From NCBI GenBank assembly GCA_014905825.1, contig JACGCN010000001.1, positions 2,976,001 to 3,040,000 on the forward strand: a stretch of 64,000 nucleotides of DNA, read 5' to 3'. A program made the translations under genes and the position numbers. Below are positions 46,441 through 59,516 of this stretch, one piece after another. Position 1 is the stretch's first letter. Each line of letters begins with the position of its first letter. This DNA comes from Lyophyllum atratum. Its lineage: Eukaryota > Basidiomycota > Agaricomycetes > Agaricales > Lyophyllaceae. The notes under the pieces were generated by a model. The model had not been told where the DNA came from, ran no database searches, and was given only the letters and a program-made list of their open reading frames with translations.

Positions 46441-49400
46441 CTAATCGCTGATGTCAATCGTAGCTCTCTCCTTTTTCTTTTCTTTCGACAGAAGTTTGCG
46501 CAGTACTCGTACTGTAGCGACAGCGGTTGGGTCGGGATCGCTTTCTAGTCGTATGATCTGCCTAGTGATACTAGAGGGAAACACTCAGTCAACATTCCCG
46601 TGCATTTAATCGATATCAGTGTCTCACCTTTGGGGGCCTTGCGCAACTATAGGGCAGTGTTTGACAAGATGATGAGGAGATCGTTCACAGACAGGGCAAG
46701 GTAGTGAGAAAGCAGGAGTGGAGGACGTCTTTGTCTTCTTCAATTTCGGCCCGTCAGCGGTTGCGGCCGAGGGAGATGCTGGGCGTTTCGATGGACCTGC
46801 GACAGCATTGGCCGTCTGTCGTACGGCAGTGATTGATGACGACACCGACGGCCGTGTAAGTTCCCCTGGTGCAATGTTTGAAGGACCAGCTTGTTGTCTA
46901 GAACTTGCAGTAGGATCATATGCTGCCTTTGAACTGGAATTTTGAACCGTAACTGGGGGAACGTTTTCTGATTTACGAAGGGGGTGGAGAGGCTGTCCAG
47001 CAATAAGATGTATATGGCCACGTTGATGCAACGTCCTGTCAATAGATTCGATCGCAGCGGTCTGGGGGGCAATGAATCTTAGAAGTAGTAGATTGAATGT
47101 TAAAGAATGTTTACCCTTTGCTCCCAAGGCTCGTCGTCAGCATGTAGCAGAAGCATTTCACGAAATTCAGCCAGATTTTCAGAACGCTCCGTCATGACGC
47201 ACTCTCCGGGACCATCCCCATGTCTGCCCCCGCACAGTCCACAGTACTGGACATTGCGAAGTCCCGAATTATGAATGGGAGAAAGAGGACCATTGAGTGG
47301 CCGAGCCGTCGACAGTGCGAGAGGGGCTTTGGCCTTCGATTTGCGATGAGATGGTTCGAAAGTCTTGTCCTCAGTCTCGCCGCTGGATACATCGTTATCT
47401 CCATCCGACTCTATGTCGGAAACCATGTAACCCGAGCCTTCTGAGGCGACCGATATTGCCGAACTTAGCAACTTCTTCCCCGCTTCCTTGAGGGGCTCGT
47501 CCCGATAAGCATTGGGCTATATATTTAGAGTTAGAATATTCGCGATGACCTGAAGGCAGTCATGATACCTTGGAGATCGCAGCGGCTCGACGCTTGACAC
47601 CGCGTCCAGAGAGTGCTATTACCTTGTCTTGGGTTTTATCGCGCTCCACAATAATCTTTTGCAGTGTTTGCGCCCACGAATCGCCTTGATCCACATCCTC
47701 CACTTCTTCCAACGTGTCCTTGTCCGCTGCCCAGACTTTAGCGAAAGCGAATGACATGCCCTCTTTCACCTGTGCTTCTTCATCTCCCTCTTTCTCCGTT
47801 CTTTCGATGAGCTTTTCGATATCTTGCTCGGTATCTTAACAATAATTTAATCGCCCGTCAAGGAAGCGGTAGAAAGGTAGACGTACATAATATATCGCGC
47901 GACGTTTGTTCTGTGTCAAACAGAGCTTGTGCACCATAAGTGAGAATCGACTGAACGTTCTCTCCTGCAGAGTCCTCCTCGTCCATTTTCTGTACAATGA
48001 TATGGTCCAATACCAACTTCTTTTTCCCGACTTGCATGATACGTTCTGTAGTGTGTAAGCATATTATAAGTTGAATAAATCGCTCCTAAATTACCTTCCG
48101 CCGAGTCCTTGACCATTAGTTTAAAAACAAGACATGTTTTTTGCTGGCCGAATCTGTATGCCCTCGCGATGGCCTTGCATGGCGGTCAACCAAAGTTCTT
48201 AACTGATACCATGATTGCTTACTTGTAAATCCTAGAAAGCGATTGGTTGAGATATTACAACGAAGGAACTGGCAAAGGATGACGGACCTGATGGGGATTA
48301 AAGTCTGGGTCGAAGATGATCACGGTATCTGCACTCTATCATGGAAGTCAAACCAACATCCAATTGTGTAAAGAGAATCACCCACAAAAAGATTAATGCC
48401 AACGCCCTAGAATTAATTGGAGATGAAGTAAATTCTCGGGAGTTACAGGTTGAACATACACCAGCACGAGTCGTCAGCAGATAGATAAACACGTCAGAAC
48501 CGGGTTTGTTGAATTCGTCCATGCCTTTCTGTCGCTCGCTGCCTTTGGTATTGCCATCCTTGAGTAGAATTTTAATTCAATCGACGGTAACAAGGTGTTA
48601 GAAACAGACCAATCGGAGATATTTATATCCTTCACCGACCAGGAAATCTTCAATCACGTTGAGGGCGATAACAAACTGGAAATCATGATAAGGAGGATGT
48701 ACAAGGAGTGAAGGTCTAGATGCTGACGCACCTGGCTGAAAAGGAGAATACGGTGTCCGCGCTCTTTGAGTTTGGGGAGTAGGGACTTGAGAAAACGCAA
48801 TTTTGCGCTACCATCGATCAACTTTCCATGCGTCTCTTGAGGGGACAATCCACGAGGTTCGATGTTCTCAGCATAAAGATAGGGATGTTGTAGGCATCTG
48901 AAGAGTAAATAAGAAAACTAATAGTTAAAAGTTTGGTCCGACTCACTTTCGTAACTCCATGAGAATGTTATTAATGCGCCCCCTAGATGGCGCATTATTC
49001 AGCTTCGAAGGTTGTTGTGTCAAACCATTCAAAAGCTCAAGATTGTGACCTAGAGCACAATCAGTGTTCGTAGTTGGGGGAGGGCTATCTAGTACTAACT
49101 CAAGATGGACCGATAAACTTCTTTTTGAAGGGGCGCCATGGACACGGGAACGATGACCTCATTCTGCATGGTGTTCAAGTCAACTACAATGTTTAGAGAA
49201 CTCTGAGACTCTTACCTTTGGTGGTAGTTGCAAAACTTCACTCTTGAGCCTCCGCAAGAAGTAGCGTCGTAGTCTATTGTGCAGCTGCTTGACGAGGTCT
49301 TCAGTAAGTTCCTCGTGCTCTTTTTCAAGATTTTCAAGGTCGCCCCACTCGTCGGGGTCAAGAAAATTCATGAGATTAAAGAGTTCTCGGATGTTGTTAT

Positions 49401-52400
49401 TCAGAGGTGTCTGTAGCTTGTCAGTAGGATGTCGGCAGAGTTGATTCATTGCTCACTCCAGTCATGATAATTCTATGAACGCTGTTCAACTCATTCAAAC
49501 GTCTGAACAGAAGGCTGCTATCGCTTTTGACTGAAAGAAATAGATCGTTAGAGGATACAACACTGAGGAGGTAGTTCAGTTACGTCGTTGGCCTTCATCA
49601 ATCACGAGCACCTTAGGAAAGGGTTAGTACCTCTTGGCTGGGGATACGAGGATTTCTGACCTCCCATCGAGGCTGATTTTTGAAAACAGGCGTGAAGTCT
49701 TTCTGGTTCAGCAGCGCCTCGTATGTAGTGACGAGAACATGAAACTTTGCCCCAGTTTCGCCAGAACGCTTCGTTTCGTGATACAACTCGAACTTCTTGA
49801 TGACGTCCCGCGCTTTCGATTCGCCGTAAAAAGGGACGACCCTTAGTTTCGGAGCCCAACGCTCAAACTCTCTTACCCAGTTAGTAATGGTCGAGTTCGG
49901 AACGACAACGAGAGCAGGAAACGCTTTGAAGGTCGCAACGATTTTGCCGAGGAAAGTCGCAATTTGCACAGTTTTCCCCTATGAGAGATGAAAAGTGTCA
50001 CCTCACAATAAAGGCCACCGAACTAAAAGTGTGCACTTACGAGCCCCATTTCGTCAGCAAGAATACAATGTTGATGTGTCCACCAGTTGTTACATAACCA
50101 ATTAAAACCGTCGACCTAACATACATTAGTTCACGACAGACTGGCCCCAGAGCGAACATACCTGGAAAGGCATCAACTTCAGCTGCCGATTCTGACCAAG
50201 GTCGAGGTCAGCAGCATCCTTCAACACATGTCTCGTCCGGTATTCATCTTTTCCTCTGTTGTCAAAGGTTTTGCAGTAGGATGCGGAGTGTTTGGGAACA
50301 ATCACGACACGAGAGTCGACAAAACGTTGCAGCGCGGTCTGATATGCTGGATAAGTTGGATCGTCGGAGCGAGGTGGAGAGTCCCATGTCGCTGGAAGGA
50401 AGAAGGTGTCAAGGTCAAGTTTCTGAACACAATTTACAATCCTACCTTCATCATAACCAAGATCGGTCCATTTGATAAACGCCCATACAACTAGGTCAAT
50501 GTTGTCGAGACTAAAGGTACGCTTTGTTCTTGCTTCCCATGCCGCGATAGTCTCCACGAGATCGTCGCTTGGCTGTTCGCCTTGGTCAAACGCAAGGTCC
50601 CTTTCCTGCTGGATAACCACGTCCGACTTGACTTCTTCTGAGGGATCAGCTGCAGTGGCCCTCTGTTTCCCCTTACTATTACGCTTTTTAGCCTTGGTTA
50701 GTTGGCGTTGAGGGCGCCATAGCAAAATGTCCAGAATGCGATCAATGGACTTCCAGGCAGGAGGGATTCGGCGTTCCGCGTCGGGGATTGCATCTTGTGG
50801 TAAAGCTGGAGTATTACCTCCTGGTTTGGTGGAAGACGCTCGCGATTCATCGCCAATGTCAAAGGAAGGGGTTAACTCATCATCACCAACCAGCTTATCA
50901 TCTGCAATGTTCAGCAATTCCACCTTAGAACCACCAGCTAAGAAGTTTTTCAGCTTCGCATGATGTGTGGAAAGGAGCCACATATGAGGAACCCATTGTA
51001 CACGCCTATAACTCCTGTCCAACCATTTTACAAGGTACTCCCTTGGCAGAGAGTCCTTGTAATTCGGTACTTCACCGTCATGGCGAGAGGGCTCAACGAC
51101 GTTAGGAGGGTATGGACGCCAAGCAATGATTTTGTCCACCCCAAATCTGAAAGAAGCGCAGTCTGCGCATAGCCAATTCTGAGCATAGGCCTGAGCAATC
51201 TCGGCGACCGTGTCGTCAGAGGAATAGTTTGGAGGCAATGGCAAATGGTCGTAATGAGCAATACGTTTGCAGGTGAAACATCGAAAGAGGAGTTGGTTCG
51301 CCAAGCGGTGGACCCCAGCCGAGTCTTCCTTCGCGGTCTTCGAGGGCGAATCCTCGTTAATTCCATCCGCCACTGTAGTTTCGCTATTCCGAACCTCAAC
51401 CGGTGTTGTTTCCTTCGGAACTTTCGATAGAATATCCGGTTCAAGAGCAACTTCCATGCAGCCCATGCAGAACCCTCCTTTCATACAGGCGCCTGAACGT
51501 CAAGTAGCGTCAACGAGGATTTCCAGTTAAGCAATAAATGGCTTACCACAAATGAATTCCGTAGTCTGGTATGCGTCTAAACCGGGGCGCTTTCCGGGCT
51601 GGGGCGGTCCAGTAACTTCGCCATCCTGAGAGATTCGGGACTGCGCGCGCTGCCACTCTGCTCGATCTCTGTCCCGCGCGGCTTTCAGAATCTCATCCCT
51701 TTGAGTGCTCGCCATGCATCGCCAATGGGCTACTACAGGGCATTTGAGGCTAGAATACATTTAAATCAGCTGAAACACGCAGGTCAAAAAGATTGACGAC
51801 TTACCATCGTACCCACCCACCAAGTGCGCTCAATCGTTCTTTCTCGTCGCCGGACACCTCAAATTCATCTTCGGAGGTTTTTCTTTTCCTTCTGGGTTTG
51901 CCTTTCCTGGAAAGCGCCTCGATGAGCTCGTTTGCAGGCCCTTGATGGCATTTCTCGCATATGTCACGATGTTTTCGAAGCGGCGCGTTTTCTTCATCGG
52001 AATGAGAATCATAATCGAGATCCGCAATAGACCGGAAATGGCCATACGCAGGCCGGGACGCTTTGCCGCGAACCTGTTTCTTGGTCTTTTTCCCTTTGGC
52101 TTGGGCTTTGCGGGATGTGTATGCTTCGCTGTCCTCGTCGCTGCGCTCGAAATCATCCGTGTATGTGTCTGTGTCGAAGTTGAGTTTTGCTCCTTTGCGA
52201 ACGCGGGTGGATCGTCGTGAAGGCGGTCGGGTGACGGTATTGTCGCTGTCTTCGTGATCAGAGTCTATGACGAAGACTCGCGTAGACCGCGTCTTCTTGG
52301 GACTGAAAGGAAGAGCTGTCTTTGACTTGACCGTGGACCGCCCGCTTCGCCGTGAGGGTAGTGACCGCCCACTCTCTTCATATTCATCCTCCTCATCTTC

Positions 52401-53100
52401 TTCATCTTCACTCTCTTCATCTTCGTCATCGTCATCATTCTCCATTTCCTCCTCATCCTGGGAGTCAGGGACAACCTCCAGCTCAGGTGTGGACTTTATG
52501 CTGCGAGCGGACGAGATGTTGACCGTGGCACGTCGTTTGCTGATACTGATAGTAGTTTTTACGCGAGATAGAGGATGAACATAATGGGCGGATGGGTCAA
52601 AAGGTGCTGTTTCCCCGGCAGCTGACTTGCTCTCTGTTTTGACCATGAGAAGAGGTGAGGTGAAGGAAAAGTTGACAAGTCACGTACTGAATTCATCAAC
52701 GAGGCTCTGGTATTTCTTCACAAACGGAACTGAGGGGAACTGTGCCAGGAGACGCGTTAGGGCAGTTCAGCGCAGAAAAAATGTAACATACCTTGTGGGC
52801 GATGCCTCCTTGATAACGCGCGAAGTAGTAGAGCATATTCCCTTCGCGGTATTTGCCTATTACTTCGTCAACTTCCATTTCAACATTGTTTCTCAGAGAG
52901 GTTTCATTTGCAGCTTTGTAGAGCTGCTTCTCCGCCGCGGGGATGGACGGGGGTGAGATAAAGAAAGCCCGTTTTCGAGGCGGGGCAGAGTCGACAGGTT
53001 GGAGCGCTTGTGGTAAGGGCTGAGGGGTACTAGCAGGTCCCAGAGATTTTTCCGGGCTGAAAAGCAAGGCCGGATCGGAGGAGGGCTCCCTTGTACCCAT
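46441..53100 (-). CDS. Mit1/Mi-2 (CHD3-like) chromatin remodeller
   Basis: About 1,900 residues, nuclear. The N-terminus (MGTREPSSDPALLFSPEKSL) leads to MEVDEVIGKYREGNMLYYFA, then a basic/acidic region with a long Glu/Asp run. PHD-like zinc modules follow (CEKCHQG, WVRCLKCPVVAHWRCMA, FICGACMKGGFCMGCME, FRCFTCKRIAHYDHLP, NWLCADC). A chromodomain-like piece is REYLVKWLDRSYRRVQWVPH. SNF2 motifs are KLMPFQVDGFNWL, CILADEMGLGKTVQIATFLG, LVVVPNSTITNWVREFERW, LVIDEGQRLKSDSSL (DEGQ in place of DEAH), IIMTGTPLNNNIRELFNLMN, LLFSQFV, YKYLRLDGNTKGSERQ, LLTTRAG joined to GVGINLF, and ARAYRFGQQKTCLVFKLMVK. The C-terminal zinc knuckles are YCGLCGGRHGDGPGEC and LPCPVCERSPHHLVKHCP. The combination resembles the SHREC subunit Mit1, which positions nucleosomes for silencing. 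The stop is TAG at 46441-46443. Confidence 0.88.
52370..52462 (-). repeat. Acidic low-complexity coding tract
   Basis: GAA/GAT-rich run inside the Mit1-like gene, encoding an almost pure Glu/Asp segment (for example MENDDDDEDEESEDEEDEED). Such tracts often bind histones or basic proteins; the role here is inference. Confidence 0.85.
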
Positions 53101-53516
53101 CCTGCGTAGAAATGGCGAGCACTGGGACGCGACAACAATTGAACGCGTCGAATGGTAGAGTTTAAACTCCGCAACAATACCCGATGCTCACCATCTCGTA
53201 CAGCGCGCGTTATGTATAGGAATGCGAACGAAATACGCAACCACTATGGCTCAGAGGAGGGTTGGATTTTGAATTCATTTGCAACTAACAGAAAACATTC
53301 GGCAATCTGATGCGTATCATGTCTATGTCTTCATGATCTTTGTTCTGCACCTCAGATTCCGGGATTCGTTTCTACTGGCTACAAATGAAATGATAAATAT
53401 GCCTCATCCGCGTTTTTTTGAGCTGCAGGGGTTACTACTAATGCATGTATCTATGCTTATCTAGGAAGAGCCCACAGTAAACAACGATCCTCCTAATTCC
53501 ATGCATAGATTTCGTA
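53101..53516. other. Intergenic, nothing recognised
   Basis: Promoter of the Mit1-like gene and 3' flank of LDAH, both minus strand. The reading frame of the Mit1-like gene is open to 53240, but the ATG at 53100 gives the natural start. Confidence 0.45.
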
Positions 53517-54699
53517 TCATAGCGAAAGTGTCCGATGATCGATCAACCACTCGCCGCATTGTAATGCGAGTTGTTCTCCGTGATCTGGTGAAAGAGAGGT
53601 TGAATGGGTGACCCATTCATACGAGTAAACACTTACTTATGCAAAATGCGTGAGGTATATCTTGACTTCCATGAACTATTCTCACATTCTCCAGGTCCGG
53701 TTTGAAAGCATAGAGTATATTGTCCTTCTGTTTCCCCACCCAATCATCGTGCTCCGCGAAATAGAACCACAGCCGGTTCTTGTGGGCGTCAAGTAAACCT
53801 ATATCCAAGTCTCGGATAATCCCCATCTCGTCGTGGGCCATGTGCAAAGCGGAAAGGATGCTATGCGGAGAGTGCAGTAGCATTTGAAGTACAAGAACTT
53901 GAGAGGAGGGCCAGCTACGAAACAAGAGAGACAATAGTCCAAGTGGCAAGATCCTAGCGAGATGAGAGAGTCTCGAAATAAAGAGTCTCGGACGAGGCAA
54001 ACATAACCACTAGTGACGTTCTTAGATACGGCTGGACAAAGAAGCAGTCTCCTGCTCACAGATATTTTTCTTCCGTTCGGGGTATCGCGGATCTGCGAGA
54101 TGGTAGGGAAAAGTAGGAAGACAGCAGACACAGCAAGCGGCCTAGCCTTTAAAACCTAAGGCTGTTCGTAACTATAGGGCTCATGGGTGAACAGCAAGTG
54201 AAGAACCTGCAGGGAAAGCCATGCACCAACACTGTGCCCGACCACAATAATCTTAGTGTCCACACCAAATGCAGATTGGATGGCGTCAAACGCCTCAATG
54301 GAGCTCTCTACTTGTGCTGTGAGTCCATATGTGGACGATGAATTGGAGGGTTCAATTCCTGGAGTATGGCCAATGTGAGAGCGGGCAAAAATGGCGAGCG
54401 TTGACGTTTTGTCCTTCTTGTGGATCGAGCTCAGGAATGGGACATAGAAATCTAGAAGGCCAGGGTTTCCTGCGCGGAGCGAGTTGTAGAAAGTACTAGG
54501 GGATTGCTAAACACCTACCAGGGATGAACAGAATGACTGTCTCTGGGGTTGGGAGCTTAGCAGGCCACCAGAGTGCATGGGAACGACCAAAGGGGTGCTT
54601 GTGCTGAAATGTAGCGTTACGATAGTTTGAAGTAGGTGGGTTGTGTGGTCGAAGGAATGGTGGCAGATCCATACTAATTGATTTGTTGATGTCTGCCAT
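53517..54699 (-). CDS. LDAH: Lipid droplet-associated hydrolase
   Basis: Alpha/beta hydrolase of the LDAH family (human C2orf43), found on lipid droplets and acting on esters, possibly sterol esters. About 310 residues. The N-terminus is MADINKSISMDLPPFLRPHN, with HALWWPAKLPTPETVILFIP joined by splicing to GNPGLLDFYVPFLSSIHKKD (oxyanion/first strand). The family motif FARSHIGHTPG follows, then IIVVGHSVGAW with the nucleophile Ser in GHSVG. The next exons read LKARPLAVSAVFLLFPTISQ, IRDTPNGRKIS, then AHDEMGIIRDLDIG, LWFYFAEHDDWVG (acid region) and GSQDIPHAFCIS with the catalytic His. The last exon reads NHGEQLALQCGEWLIDHRTL and ends with TGA at 53517-53519. Its start codon is 47 bp from that of SEC8 on the other strand. 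Confidence 0.88.
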
Positions 54700-54746
54700 T
54701 CAATCAATTGGCGTCTGCTCTTGTCGTTAGCCGTCGTCAGACGTCC
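54700..54746. promoter_or_regulatory. Very short divergent promoter LDAH/SEC8
   Basis: Only 47 bp lie between the two start codons. The core promoter and 5' leaders of the two genes must overlap each other or extend into coding sequence. No TATA box is seen in the gap. Confidence 0.55.
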
Positions 54747-57700
54747 ATGTCTCGCGCGCCACCCTTCCCTACACGTCGCCGTTCGCCCTCTATCAATGGA
54801 GCCACTATATCTTCGCCAACTCCCTTCTCCCCCACCGCTTCATCTGGAACCAGGCCCCTACAAATATCACGTCCCATTTCCGAGCGATCGACAACTCCTG
54901 GCAACGGTTCTTTTCCCCAGCAATCCCCTCGAGCGGCCCCTCCGAACCCGGCCCCGAGTGGACCCTCGCGTCCACAACGATCCGAATTGAGAACCCGAGT
55001 TTCCGACTACGAGAATTCAGAGCAAGCGTCGTTTAGGGATAGCGTTAGCACCAGTCATTCCGATGTCTCTCTGTCACAGTGGCCTCGGGCTGGCGCCTCC
55101 AGCAGCCCGACTACCACTGCGAAATCTAAGCCGAGGCCACAACGTCTTCAAAGCCCGATTGACGAGGGAGATCCATCAACCCCAACATCACTAGCTTCGG
55201 CAATGTCTGCATTTAAGTCTGCAGGCTCTCGAAGGCGCGCGATGACGAACGGAAGCGACGACACGGAATACCACATGGAACGTCAACACGAGATAGACGT
55301 CGAGAAAATGAGGCAACAAAGAATACGCGACAAAGTTCCAGGAAGGCGAATCAACGGAAAAGCTCGTGCTGGTGATATTGATGGTAAGAGATGACCATAT
55401 AAGTTCACAGGTTGTGATGCTTATATCCGCCTCCAGCCGTCCTGGATCAAGTCAAGGATGGGTGGGAGTTCATTATCGACCCAGATGTGAGAACAGCCCT
55501 CTATTCCGTCTAACAGGGCCATAACACCTTCGATCTCTAGTTCAACAATGTGGACCTTGCCCTCCAACTATTAGACGATTCATCGCACGGAAAGGACATG
55601 GACTCATTTCGAAGAACAAAAGAGATGCTAGGCAAAGCTCTGAAAGGTTCCGTCGACAGTGCGTCATATACACAACTCACTGCTTTTGGTTACGGGAGAC
55701 TTAACTGACCTCATCTCACCCCCGTCTCAGAACACTACCAAGCATTTGCTGCTTCCCTTCCGCATCAGGCTACTCTGCTAAGCCACTTGGGAGAAACACA
55801 ATCGCAGATACACATCGCGCGAACGTCCTTGTTGGAGGCGAAAGATGCGTTAGGCAACAAGCGAGCCGATTTGGTTCAATTATGGTCAAGGGGCCAGACC
55901 CTGGAAGAGATGCTGCGTATTTTGGACCAGATGTATGCTTTCACAAGCCTTTCGTTAGCTACGTTGTTAATTCAATGCATTCTTTCCAGCGAACATTTGA
56001 AATCTGTGCCAGACCTACTGGAGACGCTGATGTCCGAGAAGCGACTGTTACAGGCTGCCGTACTGCTTGTACGAAGTCTGAAAATAATAAACAAACCAGA
56101 TATGCTGGAGATTGGAGCTGTTTCTGACCTACGGAGCTATTTGATTGGTCAAGAAACAGTATGTCTTTATACACTGCCTGCCGCCTACATTCCAACCACC
56201 TCGCTTCATTTTAGGCCTTGCGGGATATCCTCATAGACGAGTTGCAGAATCATCTGTACCTCAAGTCATTCTGGTGCGATACCCGGTGGGCTGCGTATGT
56301 ACCGAATCAACAAACCTGTGAGTGGACGGTACCGTTATTGTACTAGACTACATACTGACAGCGTTGCTCTCTAGTCCCAAAAATCGAATTCGAAGAAGAA
56401 GGGGGATTCAAACATTTTGAACCTACTGAATCCACCCCGACCTCTCCATCTTTCCACCCAAGCCGTCAGACTCGATTTTTGAATGATCTGGCCATAAAGC
56501 CAAACGAACCGCCAATCGATCTGAGTGACCTTAGTGTCAACAATAGTAACCAGCCGACCACCTCTACTCTGACATCGATGTCTAACACGGCGCCGCACAA
56601 CCCTGAAGCTGACTCTTTCGCTTATATGGAGACGCTCATTGAATCCCTCGCTGTTCTGGGCAAATTGGGCAATGCCCTTGATAATGTTGCCCAGAGACTG
56701 CCAAGTGAAATTTTCAACCTCATAGAGGCAACACTCGATGAGGTCGAGGAACGCGCAGAATATGGCCATAGGGGAACGATGTTTGGCTTGACTGGATCCA
56801 TAGGGAGGTCAGAGGGCGCTTATATTTTCGCATCGGAGAATCCCGCTATCGGCCCAACGACGCGCCAGAAGGGCACCTTCTTGAAAGCATCGTCCTTGAG
56901 GCTTGCAGCACTTGAGTCTTCAGCGAAAAGAGTCGATCACGAAATTCTCAAGGATCTTTTCTGGACTCTTTATTCAAAGCTGGATGCTGTTGCACAAGGC
57001 CTTCGCGTTGTCTATGAGGTAGCAAATCGAGTGGGTTCCGTAAGTCCGCCATCTTTCAGGCATTTACGGGGGAAATATCATCGATCATTTAGAGGCGCGA
57101 CTTCAAAGACTCCTCGGGGACCAAACCTGGCTCACTCTTTCCCCTGGCCGAAGTGTGGACTCCAGTACAAGCGGAGGTTTGTAGTGCCATCCTTCTATTC
57201 GTCTTGCTTGTTCTGAATGCGCCACAGGTCCGGACTTTAATACATGACTATCTCACTGATGAAGACCAAGGCTCAGTTTCAGGACGGAATCCTATATCCT
57301 CCATCAATGAGATTCTTCGAGAAGGGAGGTTTACCCGAGATAGAAGCAAAGTGCGACCTCCAGCCACTTTGCCATAATTTATGCCTTATCTGACTGCCTC
57401 CAGGCAGTTTTCCGTTTCGCAGACACTGACATAAAAACGGCCAATAAAGCTCTCAAACCACATGAGGATGGCTTGACGCGCGTGCTCAACGATACCATGC
57501 CAGGACTTGTTCCAGGATCGGGGGATGCAGTCCAAGCTACATTAGCCAGCGTCGGAACCGACGATCGCATGCTTGGAGCAGACCAGCACCATCGGCTCAT
57601 TATACATCCTGACGCATTCCACGTCAGCGTCCTCTTCCAACCAACTTTGACGTTCCTCAGCCGTATAGCGGCAGTTCTTCCATTTGGCGTAGAATCCGAG

Positions 57701-59490
57701 CGAACATCAAGCGCTGTCCTAGACGAGTTCGTCTTGAAAGTATATTTGCCACAGTTGGAGGAGAAGGTTTCCGATCTATTCCATCAGGCAGTGACCGGTA
57801 TGACCAGATTTACTGAGTTTTATATTCTATTGATCTCTCTCTCTACGAAAGGTCTGGAGGCATTTCAGCCTGATCCCTTATCGAGTCTGCTGTCATCCGA
57901 GCCTTTGATGAAGGTATTTCAATCTTGGCAAGCCTTTCGACTTTGATTCTCACTGACTTTTTGCCGCAGGCAAGCACACAATTGATGGCATTAATTAATT
58001 CCCTTTGTGCGATGCTGGCCACCAGTCCGTTCCATCGGGAAAACTACTCCCGGTTGATACTTGGCGTCATAATACAGTTCTATCAGCGTTGTAGCGATCG
58101 CTTCCAAGACCTCGTCACGGTGCGGGACAGCCAAGAGTCGAATCTTGAACCTAGGTTAGCTCTTGCAGCACAATGGGCACAGCGATCGGAAGTCACAACC
58201 TGTGTATCGGAGTTGTTGTCCACACCAGTGCGTCTTGATGATAACAAAATTGTAGCCCAATTCTGAAACTGCGGCAGGAATCGGACAGTGCTAAACTTCA
58301 GCAACTCTGTCGTCAAGAGACCAATCTGGAATTGGAGCTACTTGGTCGGAAAACTATACCCCAGACGGACCTTATTCCTTCAATTCGCAACCTTGCCGCT
58401 CTAGCAGGATTATATCACAGTGTGGTAAGTTCCCCCAGAATATGCGTGCTTTTTTATGATTTAGAGTGCTTATCTAGTCGTGGTTTGCTACTGAAATAAT
58501 TGCTCTGAAAGCAAGACTCGATGATACACAGTCACCTACGACGCCTCAAAATCTTGAGCCGCTGTCTGGTGCAACACCCTACACTCCATATGTACCGCTA
58601 ATTCCGCCTCAAGAGCAGCTAAAACTCCCTCTGTCCCGAGAAATGTCGCTGTAAGCATCTTTGCGACTCATAGAATTCTGTGCACTTAGATTTCTTGAAA
58701 TAGCCGGTTCCAAGCGTTACTGAAAACCTACGAACAGCTTTCCGGCCTGATCCTAGATAGCATGCGTATAGATGTTCGCTGCCGAACGATATTTTACCTC
58801 GACTCCGCTATGCGTCAGGTGAGAGAGAAGATCGTGAGCCTAATGAATGTGCTCATAAGTCGACAGGGAGACTATTCCATTGACTCTGAAGCCAGTGAAC
58901 CCAATCCCCATATCGTGGACCTGAATGCAGAGCTAGTGAAATGCGACGATTTCCTCTCTACCAGCCTACCGAAACGAGAACGAGAGTACGTCTTTTGATC
59001 CTCAAGCTAAAGTTAGCCTATTCTTACCCCTATAAAGATTCGTTTTCGTGGGGCTTGGGCAGCTCATGGAACATCTCCTAATATCCAATGCAAGGCACCT
59101 GCGCCTTCCAACGTCTTTCGGCATCAAAAAGATCATGAGAAATATACTCGCTCTTCAGCAGAGCATCAAGGCACTCACGAACGACCAACAAAATACCGAA
59201 TTTGAACGAGCAAAACAGTACTATTCCCTATTTTTCTCGCCGCCCCAGGTATGGTGTTGATTCGCTTCGAAAGTACAACTTCAGAAGTTGATCCCCTCCT
59301 AAAGGTCATGTTGGATGGTGTCCGCAAGAGACAATCTTATAGCTTTGATGAATATCAGACGATGCTCAATCTTCAGTGTGGTGTCAACCCAGCTGAAGGC
59401 GACGCCGGAGTAGCGAAAGCTACTGACCGCAACTACAGTATGTATATGATAGAACTTCATGGGCTGGAGTTGGAAAGTTCAGGCCCGTAG
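54747..59490 (+). CDS. SEC8: Exocyst complex subunit Sec8
   Basis: Exocyst subunit for vesicle tethering at sites of growth. About 1,250 residues over some 17 exons. The start at 54747 (MSRAPPFPTRRRSPSINGAT) opens a Ser/Pro-rich N-terminal region to AGDID. The Sec8 N-terminal domain follows: AVLDQVKDGWEFIIDPD joined to FNNVDLALQLLDDSSHGKDM, DSFRRTKEMLGKALKGSVD, HYQAFAASLPHQATLLSHLG, LWSRGQTLEEMLRILDQ and EHLKSVPDLLETLMSEKRLL. Further blocks are AVSDLRSYLIGQE, AYMETLIESLAVLGKLGNAL, VWTPVQAE, FRFADTD, LIIHPDAFHVSVLFQPTLTF, LYHSVSWFATEI and LGQLMEHLLISNARHL. The end is GVRKRQSYSFDEYQTMLNLQ, then MYMIELHGLELESSGP. A 50-nt intron (about 58227-58276) removes an apparent frame break. Its stop is 26 bp from the stop of the converging LYR gene. 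Confidence 0.92.
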
Positions 59491-59516
59491 CTTTAATATC
59501 AAAATATTTTTATTTA

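Noticed and set aside
48420..48480. Apparent loss of motif V in the Mit1-like gene
   Set aside because: Using the donor after GCTGGT (gtatgt) restores RAG-GVGINLF in phase.
54708..54746. Longer SEC8 start in the same frame
   Set aside because: The upstream frame opens at TTG, not ATG. The first ATG is at 54747.
58227..58276. Apparent frame break in SEC8
   Set aside because: A 50-nt GT-AG intron in phase explains it fully.
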